Virus record (IMG/VR): IMGVR_UViG_3300032278_000139
Coordinates: 1 to 21,325 of that record
Length of the DNA: 21,325 nucleotides
Strand: one strand, 5' to 3'
Origin: a virus
Part shown: in pieces, positions 1 to 8,700 of the stretch
How the letters are laid out: each line of letters starts with the position of its first letter
How positions within the stretch are numbered: the first letter of the stretch is position 1
Notes under the pieces: generated by a model
What the model saw: the letters and a program-made list of their open reading frames with translations, nothing else
Told to the model about the DNA's origin: nothing
Databases searched by the model: none
Program-made: the position numbers and the translations under genes

Positions 1-158
1 AAACTAACATCATAGTTTCCAGCAACTGAATATACGTGTGTAGGATTTTGTTGGACAGATGTTTCACCATCCCCAAAATCCCATAAATATCTTAAACCAT
101 CTCCTTCTGATCTATCAGTAAATTTTACAGTTAATGGTGCTGTTCCAGAAAGTGCCAT
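1..158 (-). CDS. PKD-domain protein (C-terminus outside window)
   Basis: This gene is cut by the left edge and only its first 52 residues are visible. They read as the start of a PKD (polycystic kidney disease type, Ig-like) domain: GTAPLTVKFTDRS, then YLWDFGDGETS, then PTHVYSVAGNYDVS. The WDFGDG and HVYSVAGNYDV signatures are the hallmark of this fold. There is no signal peptide; the domain starts at about residue 4. The start at 158 is set by an AAGGAG ribosome site seven bases upstream, which overlaps the stop of the preceding paralogue at 169. The gene is the fifth in the tandem unit that follows 2661. PKD domains in phages are usually displayed on the virion as weak adhesive or decorating modules, and that role is inferred here from the tail-gene context. 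The domain call is strong. The full length and any C-terminal domains are unknown. Confidence 0.8.
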   Translation of the reverse strand, partial: MALSGTAPLTVKFTDRSEGDGLRYLWDFGDGETSVQQNPTHVYSVAGNYDVS

Positions 159-168
159 AATTATCTCC

Positions 169-684
169 TTACATTGCTTTCATACTAAAATTGGACGTCG
201 GTGCATTACCCTGAACAAGTGCCATATTAAAATTTGCTAATGGTGCAATAAATGGACTATATATTTCAAATAAATTATCTTGTTCAACAAAAAATTCATA
301 TTCTTCTGATTCATTATGATTATCTGTTTTTGGTGCTATATCAATAAACTCCCCACCACCAGTAAAAGTAATTTTATCCTGTATACCAGATATTAGAGAA
401 CCGGCTGGTGTTTCTGGAGTCTCAACCATAATAAATGAATTCATAATTTCCTTTTGATTTAAAAATGATTCAAGTAGCGGCATATTTTCAATCACTCTAC
501 CTTCTAAATTACCTGGTTGTGTCGATTCCCACAACCCATAATCTATTTCGTCATCACCTAAAGCAAACTTTGTAATTACATACGAATCATCAGTTACTCC
601 TGAAAGTGCATCTGCTAAAAGTTCTCTACCTCTTTTAGTAAAGTGTGCTGTTACAGTTTGCCTTCTTTTATCTAAATATCCCAT
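169..684 (-). CDS. Tandem-paralogue virion protein, copy 4 (171 aa)
   Basis: This is one of four adjacent paralogues; I do not recognise a named family. The shared N-terminal module is MGYLDK, then FTKRGRELL, then ITKFALGDDEIDYGLW (about residues 40-55), then a conserved stretch with a proline (ENMPLLESF) and MNSF near residue 85. After that the sequence diverges, and the protein ends in PLANFNMALVQ and SNFSMKAM. I chose the start at 684 rather than the earlier ATG at 702, because the intervening codons contain the ribosome site AGAGGAAG and because all four paralogues then begin with MG[YF]. It lies one base from the end of copy 3. A structural tail or virion role is inferred from position behind the giant tail gene. 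No enzyme motif, signal peptide or membrane segment is visible. Confidence 0.85.
   Translation of the reverse strand: MGYLDKRRQTVTAHFTKRGRELLADALSGVTDDSYVITKFALGDDEIDYGLWESTQPGNLEGRVIENMPLLESFLNQKEIMNSFIMVETPETPAGSLISGIQDKITFTGGGEFIDIAPKTDNHNESEEYEFFVEQDNLFEIYSPFIAPLANFNMALVQGNAPTSNFSMKAM
536..579. repeat. 44-base block shared by paralogue copies 3 and 4 (copy at 536)
   Basis: Positions 536..579 and 945..988 are the same 44 bases with one mismatch (G at 550, A at 959). They encode the DDEIDYG core of the shared module. The flanking coding sequence is much less alike, which suggests recent exchange between the genes or strong selection on this segment. Confidence 0.85.
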
Positions 685-685
685 T

Positions 686-1096
686 TTATCTTCCTCTACC
701 ACGTCGACGTCTTGCTATCTGTCTTTCACGTATTACTTGTGCACTTACTCTCATACTAAAACTTGCAACTGGAGGAGATAAAATTGGTGATTCGGGTTCT
801 CCACCTCTAACTATCTCTCGTTTAAATAAAAAAGAATTCATAATTTCATTATCGGTGATTATAGGTTCTGTTACTGGTAGATTATCAATTATCGTACCAA
901 GCGGTCTAACAAAATTTGAACCACTTGGAGTCATGTCCCATAAACCATAATCTATTTCATCATCACCTAAAGCAAACTTTGTAATTACGTGTTCACCTTT
1001 TCTACTTTGACCAAAAACTGCTGTTCTTAAATATTCTCTACCTTTTTTAGTAAGTACAGCGTTAATACTTAAAGAACTTTTATCTATAAATCCCAT
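686..1096 (-). CDS. Tandem-paralogue virion protein, copy 3 (136 aa)
   Basis: This is the shortest member of the four-gene paralogue family. It has the shared module: MGFIDKSSLSINAVLTKKGR at the N-terminus, ITKFALGDDEIDYGLW in the middle, then a stretch ending DNLPVTEP and NEIMNSF. The C-terminus is short and ends VASFSMRVSAQ, followed by a strongly basic tail (RQIARRRRGRGR). That tail is absent from the other copies and could bind nucleic acid or an acidic partner; this is only a suggestion. The FSM/FNM ending resembles copy 4, so copies 3 and 4 form the short subfamily. The ribosome site is weak (ACGGAA), and translation may depend on coupling to copy 2, whose stop lies six bases upstream. 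A 44-base DNA block shared with copy 4 has a single mismatch. Confidence 0.85.
   Translation of the reverse strand: MGFIDKSSLSINAVLTKKGREYLRTAVFGQSRKGEHVITKFALGDDEIDYGLWDMTPSGSNFVRPLGTIIDNLPVTEPIITDNEIMNSFLFKREIVRGGEPESPILSPPVASFSMRVSAQVIRERQIARRRRGRGR
690..697 (-). promoter_or_regulatory. Ribosome binding site that decides the start at 684
   Basis: The minus strand reads AGAGGAAG five bases before ATG at 684. The site lies inside the extra codons of the longer reading frame starting at 702, so the shorter form is the real one. Confidence 0.75.
945..988. repeat. 44-base block shared by paralogue copies 3 and 4 (copy at 945)
   Basis: This is the partner of 536..579, in the same orientation with 43 of 44 bases identical, inside paralogue copy 3. 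Confidence 0.85.
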
Positions 1097-1101
1097 TTCC
1101 G

Positions 1102-1785
1102 TTATGTACCAATATCATACGATAAATCTTTATAATTAACTCTTACAGGAAGAACATAAACTGCTCCTGATTGTTGTCCAGTTATAATAATAGAAGTTTC
1201 TCTATATCCCATTGCGGCTGTAATAGCTTGGGTTCTTATAGTTACATCATTCGAAACTATTTTCTTACTTAATCTTCCAGTTTCTTCACCATATATAGCA
1301 CCAACATCAAAATTTACATTTTTTCCCTGACCCGTTCCTATATCTACTACATTTTGATTTAATACCAAAAAACTATACTTTTCTCCATCAAACACACCAC
1401 CACTACCGGCAGTATCTGGATTTATATAATGGTCATTAAATGTCCATTGTGGATCACTTTCTGGATTATATCCAGTTTCTAATGCATTAGTACGATTTAA
1501 ATAAGTTGGTGTTATATTTTCAATATCAGGTAAATTAATCAACTTATATTTCATAACTACCTCTGGATCAACATTTGGTTCTAACATTGGAGTACTTTCT
1601 AATACAGCACCATAATAATCATTTCCTTTCGGATGTGCATGATTCCATAAAGTATAATCTATCTCATCATCCGATAATGCAAATTTTGTAATACTAAAAT
1701 TACTACCAGGTCTTGCAAGATATTCTCTACCTTTTTTAGTAAGTACTGCGTTCAGTATATATGAAGTATTATTTATAAATCCCAT
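1102..1785 (-). CDS. Tandem-paralogue virion protein, copy 2 (227 aa)
   Basis: This is a long member of the paralogue family. The shared N-module is MGFINNTSYILNAVLTKKGR, then ITKFALSDDEIDYTLW, then YYGAVLESTPMLEP and VMKYKL. It differs from the other copies at two otherwise fixed positions (ALSDDE for ALGDDE, DYTLW for DYGLW). A middle region of about 100 residues is unlike the other copies. The C-terminus (TSIIITGQQSGAVYVLPVRV) is shared with copy 1 and looks like the closing strands of a beta-sandwich. The ribosome site is AGGAAG, six bases before the start. It is separated from copy 1 by only 21 bases, so the two are probably co-transcribed. The function is unknown; a virion structural or decorating protein is inferred from context. 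Confidence 0.85.
   Translation of the reverse strand: MGFINNTSYILNAVLTKKGREYLARPGSNFSITKFALSDDEIDYTLWNHAHPKGNDYYGAVLESTPMLEPNVDPEVVMKYKLINLPDIENITPTYLNRTNALETGYNPESDPQWTFNDHYINPDTAGSGGVFDGEKYSFLVLNQNVVDIGTGQGKNVNFDVGAIYGEETGRLSKKIVSNDVTIRTQAITAAMGYRETSIIITGQQSGAVYVLPVRVNYKDLSYDIGT
1158..1199. repeat. 42-base block shared by paralogue copies 1 and 2 (copy at 1158)
   Basis: Positions 1158..1199 and 1857..1898 match at 41 of 42 bases. They encode the common C-terminal segment around TSIIITGQ and SGAV. Confidence 0.85.
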
Positions 1786-1806
1786 CTTTACTTCCTAATT
1801 ATTATA

Positions 1807-2661
1807 TTAAACTTGTCCATCTCCTTGATCCCAAGTCACCGTAACATCATATTCAAAAACTGCTCCTGATTCTTGTCCAGTTATAATAATAGAAGTTTTA
1901 GCAGGTGAACTTGATTCAGAAATTCTCTTTGGATATAAAGAAAGTGCACCCCCACCTTCAGTATTAGAGTTAAATGCATTTTCATCATGACGGAATAAAC
2001 CAGTAGAAATTCTACAATTCGGTATTGTTTGTGAAAAATGTTGTGGTGATAATACAGATGGTAGCCATAAATCTTGCATCTCTTGATTGCTTGATTGGAG
2101 ACCATGAATATTTTCATTATAATCATAATCTGTTGGTGCTAAAACTGCAACTGCTGAATCTAATAAAGTTATTGTAAATAATTCATCAACATAATCGGCA
2201 TGGTGTGCGGTAAATTCAGCATTATCTATATGTTGAATACCAAATCGACATCCACTACCTAATGTTTTATTTACAAGTACATTTTCCCAGGTGAAAATTT
2301 TATTTCTATTATTAGCATTGGCAGTATCATACCAAAATCTACTTGTAAGTAATGTTGTATGAGTTGCATCATAAACTTGTAACTTCGCCATAGCTTCCGT
2401 TCCTTCATCTCGTGTTACGAGTTTATATTTCATAATCTCTGAAGGATCATTGAAAGGTTCAAGAGTAGGTAAATTATCTATTACTGCTCCATAAAAATCT
2501 GTTCCCTTTGTATGAGTTGTATCCCACAACCCATAATCTATTTCATCATCTCCGAGTGCGAATTGAGTAACCGTAAAGTTACCACCAGTTGACAAAATCT
2601 CTCGACCTTTCTTTGTCAATATGGCGTCTAATACTCTGCTCGAATTATTTAAATATCCCAT
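1807..2661 (-). CDS. Tandem-paralogue virion protein, copy 1 (284 aa)
   Basis: This is the longest and first-transcribed paralogue. The shared N-module is MGYLNNSSRVLDAILTKKGR, then VTQFALGDDEIDYGLW, then FYGAVIDNLPTLEPF and EIMKYKL. A divergent central region of about 150 residues follows, and the end (TSIIITGQESGAVFEYDVTV) is shared with copy 2. I placed the start at 2661, not at the upstream ATG at 2679, because AGGAGAA lies within those extra codons and the family start is MG[YF]. The gene follows a 118-base gap containing a promoter-like element, so it probably opens the second transcription unit. No catalytic motif or export signal is visible. A role as a tail or capsid decoration is an inference from its place next to baseplate genes. 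Confidence 0.85.
   Translation of the reverse strand: MGYLNNSSRVLDAILTKKGREILSTGGNFTVTQFALGDDEIDYGLWDTTHTKGTDFYGAVIDNLPTLEPFNDPSEIMKYKLVTRDEGTEAMAKLQVYDATHTTLLTSRFWYDTANANNRNKIFTWENVLVNKTLGSGCRFGIQHIDNAEFTAHHADYVDELFTITLLDSAVAVLAPTDYDYNENIHGLQSSNQEMQDLWLPSVLSPQHFSQTIPNCRISTGLFRHDENAFNSNTEGGGALSLYPKRISESSSPAKTSIIITGQESGAVFEYDVTVTWDQGDGQV
1857..1898. repeat. 42-base block shared by paralogue copies 1 and 2 (copy at 1857)
   Basis: This is the partner of 1158..1199, in the same orientation, inside the 3' end of paralogue copy 1. Confidence 0.85.
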
Positions 2662-2666
2662 TTTTA

Positions 2667-2673
2667 TTCTCCT
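2667..2673 (-). promoter_or_regulatory. Ribosome binding site that decides the start at 2661
   Basis: The minus strand reads AGGAGAA five bases before ATG at 2661. It lies inside the codons that would be added by starting at 2679, which rules out the longer form. Confidence 0.75.
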
Positions 2674-2733
2674 ATACAATACATTTTTTGGATCTTTATA
2701 AGATTTCTGAATTTGTTAAAACTTGTTATTCTT

Positions 2734-2748
2734 CACTTATAAATATAA
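2734..2748 (-). promoter_or_regulatory. Candidate promoter for the paralogue unit (motif copy C)
   Basis: The minus strand reads TTATATTTATAAGTG. Its first ten bases are identical to the two elements in the divergent gap at 20116..20130 and 20182..20196. It lies 73 bases before the start of paralogue copy 1, in the only non-coding gap of the left 20 kb. No convincing -35 box sits at a usual distance, which would fit a phage late promoter. The opposite strand contains TATAAATA, the T4 late promoter consensus, but that orientation would read antisense into the giant tail gene. Confidence 0.45.
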
Positions 2749-2779
2749 TCCTTTTTAATTTTTTAACATTTTAATATCT

Positions 2780-5700
2780 CTATATTACATCAAGTGGTGT
2801 ATCTGGTGAATCTGTAGTTACCAGCCTTGTTGGTGTTGTAATTGTTACATCTACTACTGGTGATTGGTCCCCATATCTATTTCCTTGATCCGAAACAGTA
2901 GTGTCATCAGTTTGAATACATCCCTCAAAAAACAAATTATTGGTTCCAGTTGATTGGTCCCATTGATTATCGAAGTCCGATAATGTAAAACTTGATGAAT
3001 AATACAATCCCAAAGAAGCACTTAATGAAGATGAATAATAATATTCTATTTCATAATTTTGATAAGAAAGAACACCATTTTCATAAACTGGCATCGTTAC
3101 TTCTTCAAAAATTGATATTTGACTTCCTTCCTGTATAGTTGCATTATAATAATCTTGACCGTACCAACCACTTTCATCTGTATTACCGATACCATATAAT
3201 GATGGTCTGGATAAAATAGTTCTCAAGTAAGTAGGTGATGAACCCGTACCTGCGGCTATCTGTCCAACGGTATAACTTGGTGCCTCCAAAGAACTAAAAT
3301 CTGCTGACATTGATATTACTGATCCACTCGTTTTTGAATAATTATTTATTCTATATGGATCATATAAATTTAAATCTGACATAATATCTTCATATATTGC
3401 AGATGATGAAACAAATGAACCACTTTCTTGTGTGTGAAAATTAACATTAAATGGATGTGAATAACCCAATTTAGAATCAAGTTGTGTATATTCAGATGAT
3501 GCCGATATAAATGAACCACTTTCTTGTGTGTGAAAATTCACCCTGAACGGATGACTAAAATTTAAATCTGTTTCTAATTGTTGATGATAAGATGATGCTG
3601 ACATATATGAACCAGTTTCCATTTTATATTTATTAATACCAAATGGTGCTGACCAATTTATATTATTTTCATATTGTCTGTACGCTGCACTTTCAGAAAT
3701 ATACTGCATCGCATCTATATCTGTAGTATGATGTTGTGGTTCAAACGTAGGTTTCTTACCAATAATAATTTTATCCCGTTCAAGAATAGTAGGTTCAACT
3801 AATATACCAATAGTTGCATTTGCACGGGCAGGAACTAAGTCTCTAAGCTGTTTATATAATGAACTATCATAATACTTTAATAATCTCATGTAATCCCAAA
3901 AATTATTTGGTCCTGAATATTTTTGCCAATATAAATTTCGTGCTGTTGTTAATCCTGTATATTGTTCTTTATACTGGTCACGTGGATCTCCAATGTATTG
4001 GTCAAAGTCAAGATTGGGCATTGAAAGAATAATATCTTCATCAATTGGTGCTGATGGTGAGAAGAAAATACCAAGTTGATTAGAATCTATTGGTGCATTA
4101 TCATACGAAGGTATAACTATACTTTTCCCAAATTTTAATTCTGGACTATCCTTTTGGGCCTTATCTATTAAAAAATCAGATTCAATTCTTACCTTATTAG
4201 ACGACCTACCACTTGGACCCAAATTTGGAACTTTCATTTTTGTTTCATCTACTACTGATGAAAAATGATCACCAAGTCCACTTGAATAATTTACAGGAGT
4301 TGCAGATGAAGTAAATGATGTATCTGCACTTGCATCTGTAAACCATTGGTTATAAGAAACACTTAAATCTTTATCATCATCAAACGAATATCTGGTTATT
4401 AAATCCAAGTAAGAAGCAGATGGTGTATTACCATCAAATGCTATTGGAGCTGCTACATGGTTATCAAATGAAGATTCTTGTAGTGCCGTAGTCCAATTTC
4501 TATATTCCATCATAGAACCACTCAATGATTCTCCGAGTATAGCATGTTCTGGTCCACCTAATGTAACTGTTGTAGCACTACCAGAATATGCTATATTATA
4601 TGAACCAGATACTACTCCTTGTGAACCACTTATAAGTAAATCGCTTTTGGATTCATAAATTATCTTACTTCTACCAGCACCATACTTTTTAGTGTATAGA
4701 CTATAAACAACATCTAAACTGCCCGTATCACTTGTTACAAAATTTCCAGAACCTGAAAGTGTTCTTGTCACCATTACCGACCAAAATTCGTTATCATATA
4801 CAGGTAATTCTGATGAAGTTACTTCATTATATCCATGACTACCACTCAACATAAAAGATACATAACCATACCTATCTGATGAACCATTATCTTTTAATCT
4901 AATTGCCCAATCATCACCTCGTCTTACCAATACTTGATTTGAACCAGTTGCGGCTTTAAATCTAAATTCTACGGTATCTGGAACTCTATTAGTTGCAGCA
5001 CTTCCAGATTGTGCTGGTTTCCAAGTATCATTTTGAACATATGTATTCTGAGTTGATCCAAAGAAATTTAACGCCTTTGTAAATTTTCTTGTTAAAAAAT
5101 GTTCAGCGGATTGGCCAGATAATTTAGGTCCTCCATACTCTATCACTCGTAATATACTTGATGGAATACCATAACAACTTATTAAACCTTTTATTGCTCG
5201 TGCCGTTCCTTTTGTTTTTAAGAAATATGGCATATTGTTTACTATACGACTCCATATTTCTCTTGATATATCTCTTTCAGGAGTTCCAGAATATTCCCAA
5301 GGCTTTTCTGATCCTGTTTGTTCCACTCCAAACATATATCTTGGCAACGATATTAAATCTTTTCCATCACTAACTTCCCAACCGAGTGACGCTGCCACAG
5401 GTTTTAATAAATCTTTTGCAATTCCTTCAGTAAGTTTATCTCTCTTATCATGAATATCTGTCATCGATCCAATGAATACCCAAATATCATCAAAATGATG
5501 ACCTATCATATCAATAAATTTTAAAAATACATCATTCTGACTGTCATCTTGAACAAACATTGGTAGATGACTTTTTAATCTATTTTTATTTGCTTTATCA
5601 TATGCTGATGCAGAAACTATTTGATTTGAATACCAAGTAGTTGCTATAGATTGTGAAGTTCTAGCAAGAACATATGGATCTAAATATTTACCATTTCCAC

Positions 5701-8700
5701 TTCGTTTTGGCCAGGCGTTATCGTGAGTTGTTCCTATAGATTCACTTGAATATGATGAACTTTGATCAAACATATACTTTTCAAATTTATCAAATGAATT
5801 AATAGTTTCACGACGTTTTGTTTCCCAATGTTGAACTTGTGCTAACGAACCACTTATTGGTGTAAATGACGGACTAAATGTACTCGAACCAGATACAAGT
5901 AAATATGAACCAGCTCCTGGATCAGCTACTATTGGAACTACACCAACTGATCCACTTCCCGCCCCCGCTAAAGATGCACTTCTATCTGTATATTGTTCTA
6001 CTTGGTCTAATTTATATTTAAAATTTCTAACTCGTTGTTCTGCAGAACTAAAATGGATAAACTTTTCAAATAATGAAAAATCAACATTAATATTAGCACT
6101 TAAACTACCACTTAAAATTTCATCTTCTAATTTCTTTTTAAGATTAGTATCACTTGTTCCTAAAGTACCATAATTTTTATTTTTTACTGTGCCAGAACCT
6201 ATTGGACTATTTAGCATATTTCGTTCTGGTGGTCTAAGCACCGTTTCACTTATCCATTCTTCCACAAAAGGAAGTAAAGTACAAGTTTCCACTACTGGGG
6301 GAATCATTTCTCTAACAATAGTAATAAAATCTTTTTCCTGAATTAAATCTGGAAGTGGTTCATATAGTTTATAAACTACTGAATATGGATATTCAGGATA
6401 AGTGGTTTGGTCTACTTTAAAATTAGTTATTAAATCAAACTCATTTCTACCTAATTTAACTAATTTACTTAAATCTTCACTCTTATCTTGTGGATATTGA
6501 ACGAACCATTTATTAAATACAGAACCTTGTGTGACATCTGATTGTTCAAAATCATGTCCAACTTCATTACCCAACTCTGTATAAGTATTTACAAGGGTAA
6601 CTTGGTTTCCATTTACACTTTTAATTTCTCCCCGTAGTGAACCATAAACTGGTTCCTTTGTAGCCATAGAAGATATATATGAAACATTATAACTTGGAAA
6701 CACACTCCAGGGTCGAATATTAACATCATTATCCGATACCCACTGTCCATGTATATCCGTAGCCAATTCACCATATGATTTTTTTAAAGTTACTGTATTT
6801 TTATCTATTACACTTTCAATCTCTCCAACCAAGTCTCCAAATTCTGGTTCTCTTGTTATTACTTGAGTATCAAGAACCCAAGTAATTTGTAAATTTTCTA
6901 CCCACAATATTCCTTCAGTACCATAATTTCCAAGTACACGCAAACTTGGTGCTACCATCAAATCAAAATTTTCATCAACTTCTACATCATAATTAACTTC
7001 TTGCCATTCACCTGCTTTTGTAACAGGTATATACCTTAACCAATCTGAATCGTTTGATTCTAACCAAGTATCGTCATCTACTGGTGCTGAATGAGTTATT
7101 CCTGTTTGTGGTCCGTATCCCATCTGATTATCATTAAGTCTGTTATGTAATAATCCAACTCTTGCACCCTTTCCAACAGTATCAGATTTTTGTCTCCAAG
7201 ATATATTAAGTTTATCACCTACTGTAATACCTTGACTTGCCATATTATGATTCAATGTTTGTGAAAGATTTTGGGGTCTATGTATTAAAGTATCATCCGA
7301 TGCATTTGATCCAGTAGTTGCGTGAAGTCCAGTATAATTTTCATGATTAGGATTCTGAAACTCAGAATTCTGGTCAATAAATTTCATACATGCTCCACCA
7401 TCCCGTCCATCTTCTGGAACAAATTTAGCGTGATGTCCCGTCCAACCCGTATGTCTAAATCTAGCTGTAAGATTATTAAAATTAAAATTATCAAATCCAT
7501 TAGTCCAATCATCTGGCCATATTGCATCAGTTCGTAATGCTGGATCTGGATAATTCCATATGTAATTAACAATATCTCCTATTGGTTGCCACTCAAACAA
7601 TGCCGTGGAATCTTCTCCTTCGGCACCCCGTGATGGCCATATCCATTCAGATTGTTTTAAATCTGGTGCTACATCTTCATTCTCTTTAGGGTTTCCATGA
7701 TTGGTAATAGTTCCGGCCGGGTTTTTCCAAATTCCAGGTAAATGAACTGTTTCTATTTGTCCCGTTTCCGAATCAGGATAATAATCAAATTCTGGATCTC
7801 CAGTTTTATATACCGCCCCTTTATAATCTATTTTTGAAATAAATCCATGTCCTGATTCATCATCAATTATACCACCTTCTCCTGCTTTTTTATTAGCAGT
7901 AACTCTTAATTTATCAATAGGTTGAAAATCTGGAATTGTCCATACTTTTTCAATTTCTGGAGAACTAATATCATCTACAAGAGTAAGTTTTACATCTTCT
8001 ACCCACAGTATTCCTTCAGGACCTCCTTCACCATAGACACGAAGCAATGTATGTATGGGTCTATCACCATAAATTGAAGTTTGTCCTGTTTTAAATAAAT
8101 CCCAATTATCATCAACTGTAAAAGTAAATTCTGCTTTTTCCCATACACCCGCTTCAGTAACATATATTCGTCTGGATGAATCAGTTTCGGTATTTGGAAC
8201 TCCACTATAAGTTCCAGGACCAGTTGCACCACTACTCCAAAATCCGTAGTCTGATGGTGGTGCTACTCCATTATTCATTTTCATTTTCCAATATCTTAAA
8301 ACAACAAGTGCACCCTTACCTTCAACTTCTGATTTTTGCCACCAAGAAACTTTAATTTTATCACCATGTTGTATTCCTTGTGCTCCAGGTGTTACTGACA
8401 ACCATTGATCTATAAACTGATACCTTCCTATTAAGGACGTAGCATCACCACTATAATTTCTATATCCATAAGTTTGTGTATCATCGGGGATTCTATTGCC
8501 CTCTGCATCAAATTTCATACCAGTATAGCCCGTATGATTAGGATTTTGAAATTGTGAATTTTGGTCTATAAACTTCATGGTATTTCCACCATTTCTACCC
8601 TCACCACGGGTCCATTTTCCATGATAACCTACCCACTGAGTTCTCCACCATTCAAAATCTTCTCCTCCCCAATTCCAAGATGGGGGACCAGCAGACCAAT

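Noticed and set aside
685-702. Longer form of paralogue copy 4 starting at 702.
   Set aside because: The extra codons contain the ribosome site and would overlap copy 3; the family start is the internal MG[YF].
2662-2679. Longer form of paralogue copy 1 starting at 2679.
   Set aside because: The extra codons are the ribosome site AGGAGAA itself; paralogues start at the internal Met.
2738-2745. TATAAATA on the plus strand, an exact T4 late promoter consensus.
   Set aside because: It would transcribe rightwards, antisense through the giant tail gene. The complementary reading shares its core with the two elements at 20116..20130 and 20182..20196 and faces a real gene, so I reported that orientation.
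2772-2787. Small perfect hairpin (TAATAT, loop, ATATTA) over the stop of the giant gene, a possible terminator.
   Set aside because: The stem is only six A/T pairs and no U-run follows on the minus strand, so termination is not supported.
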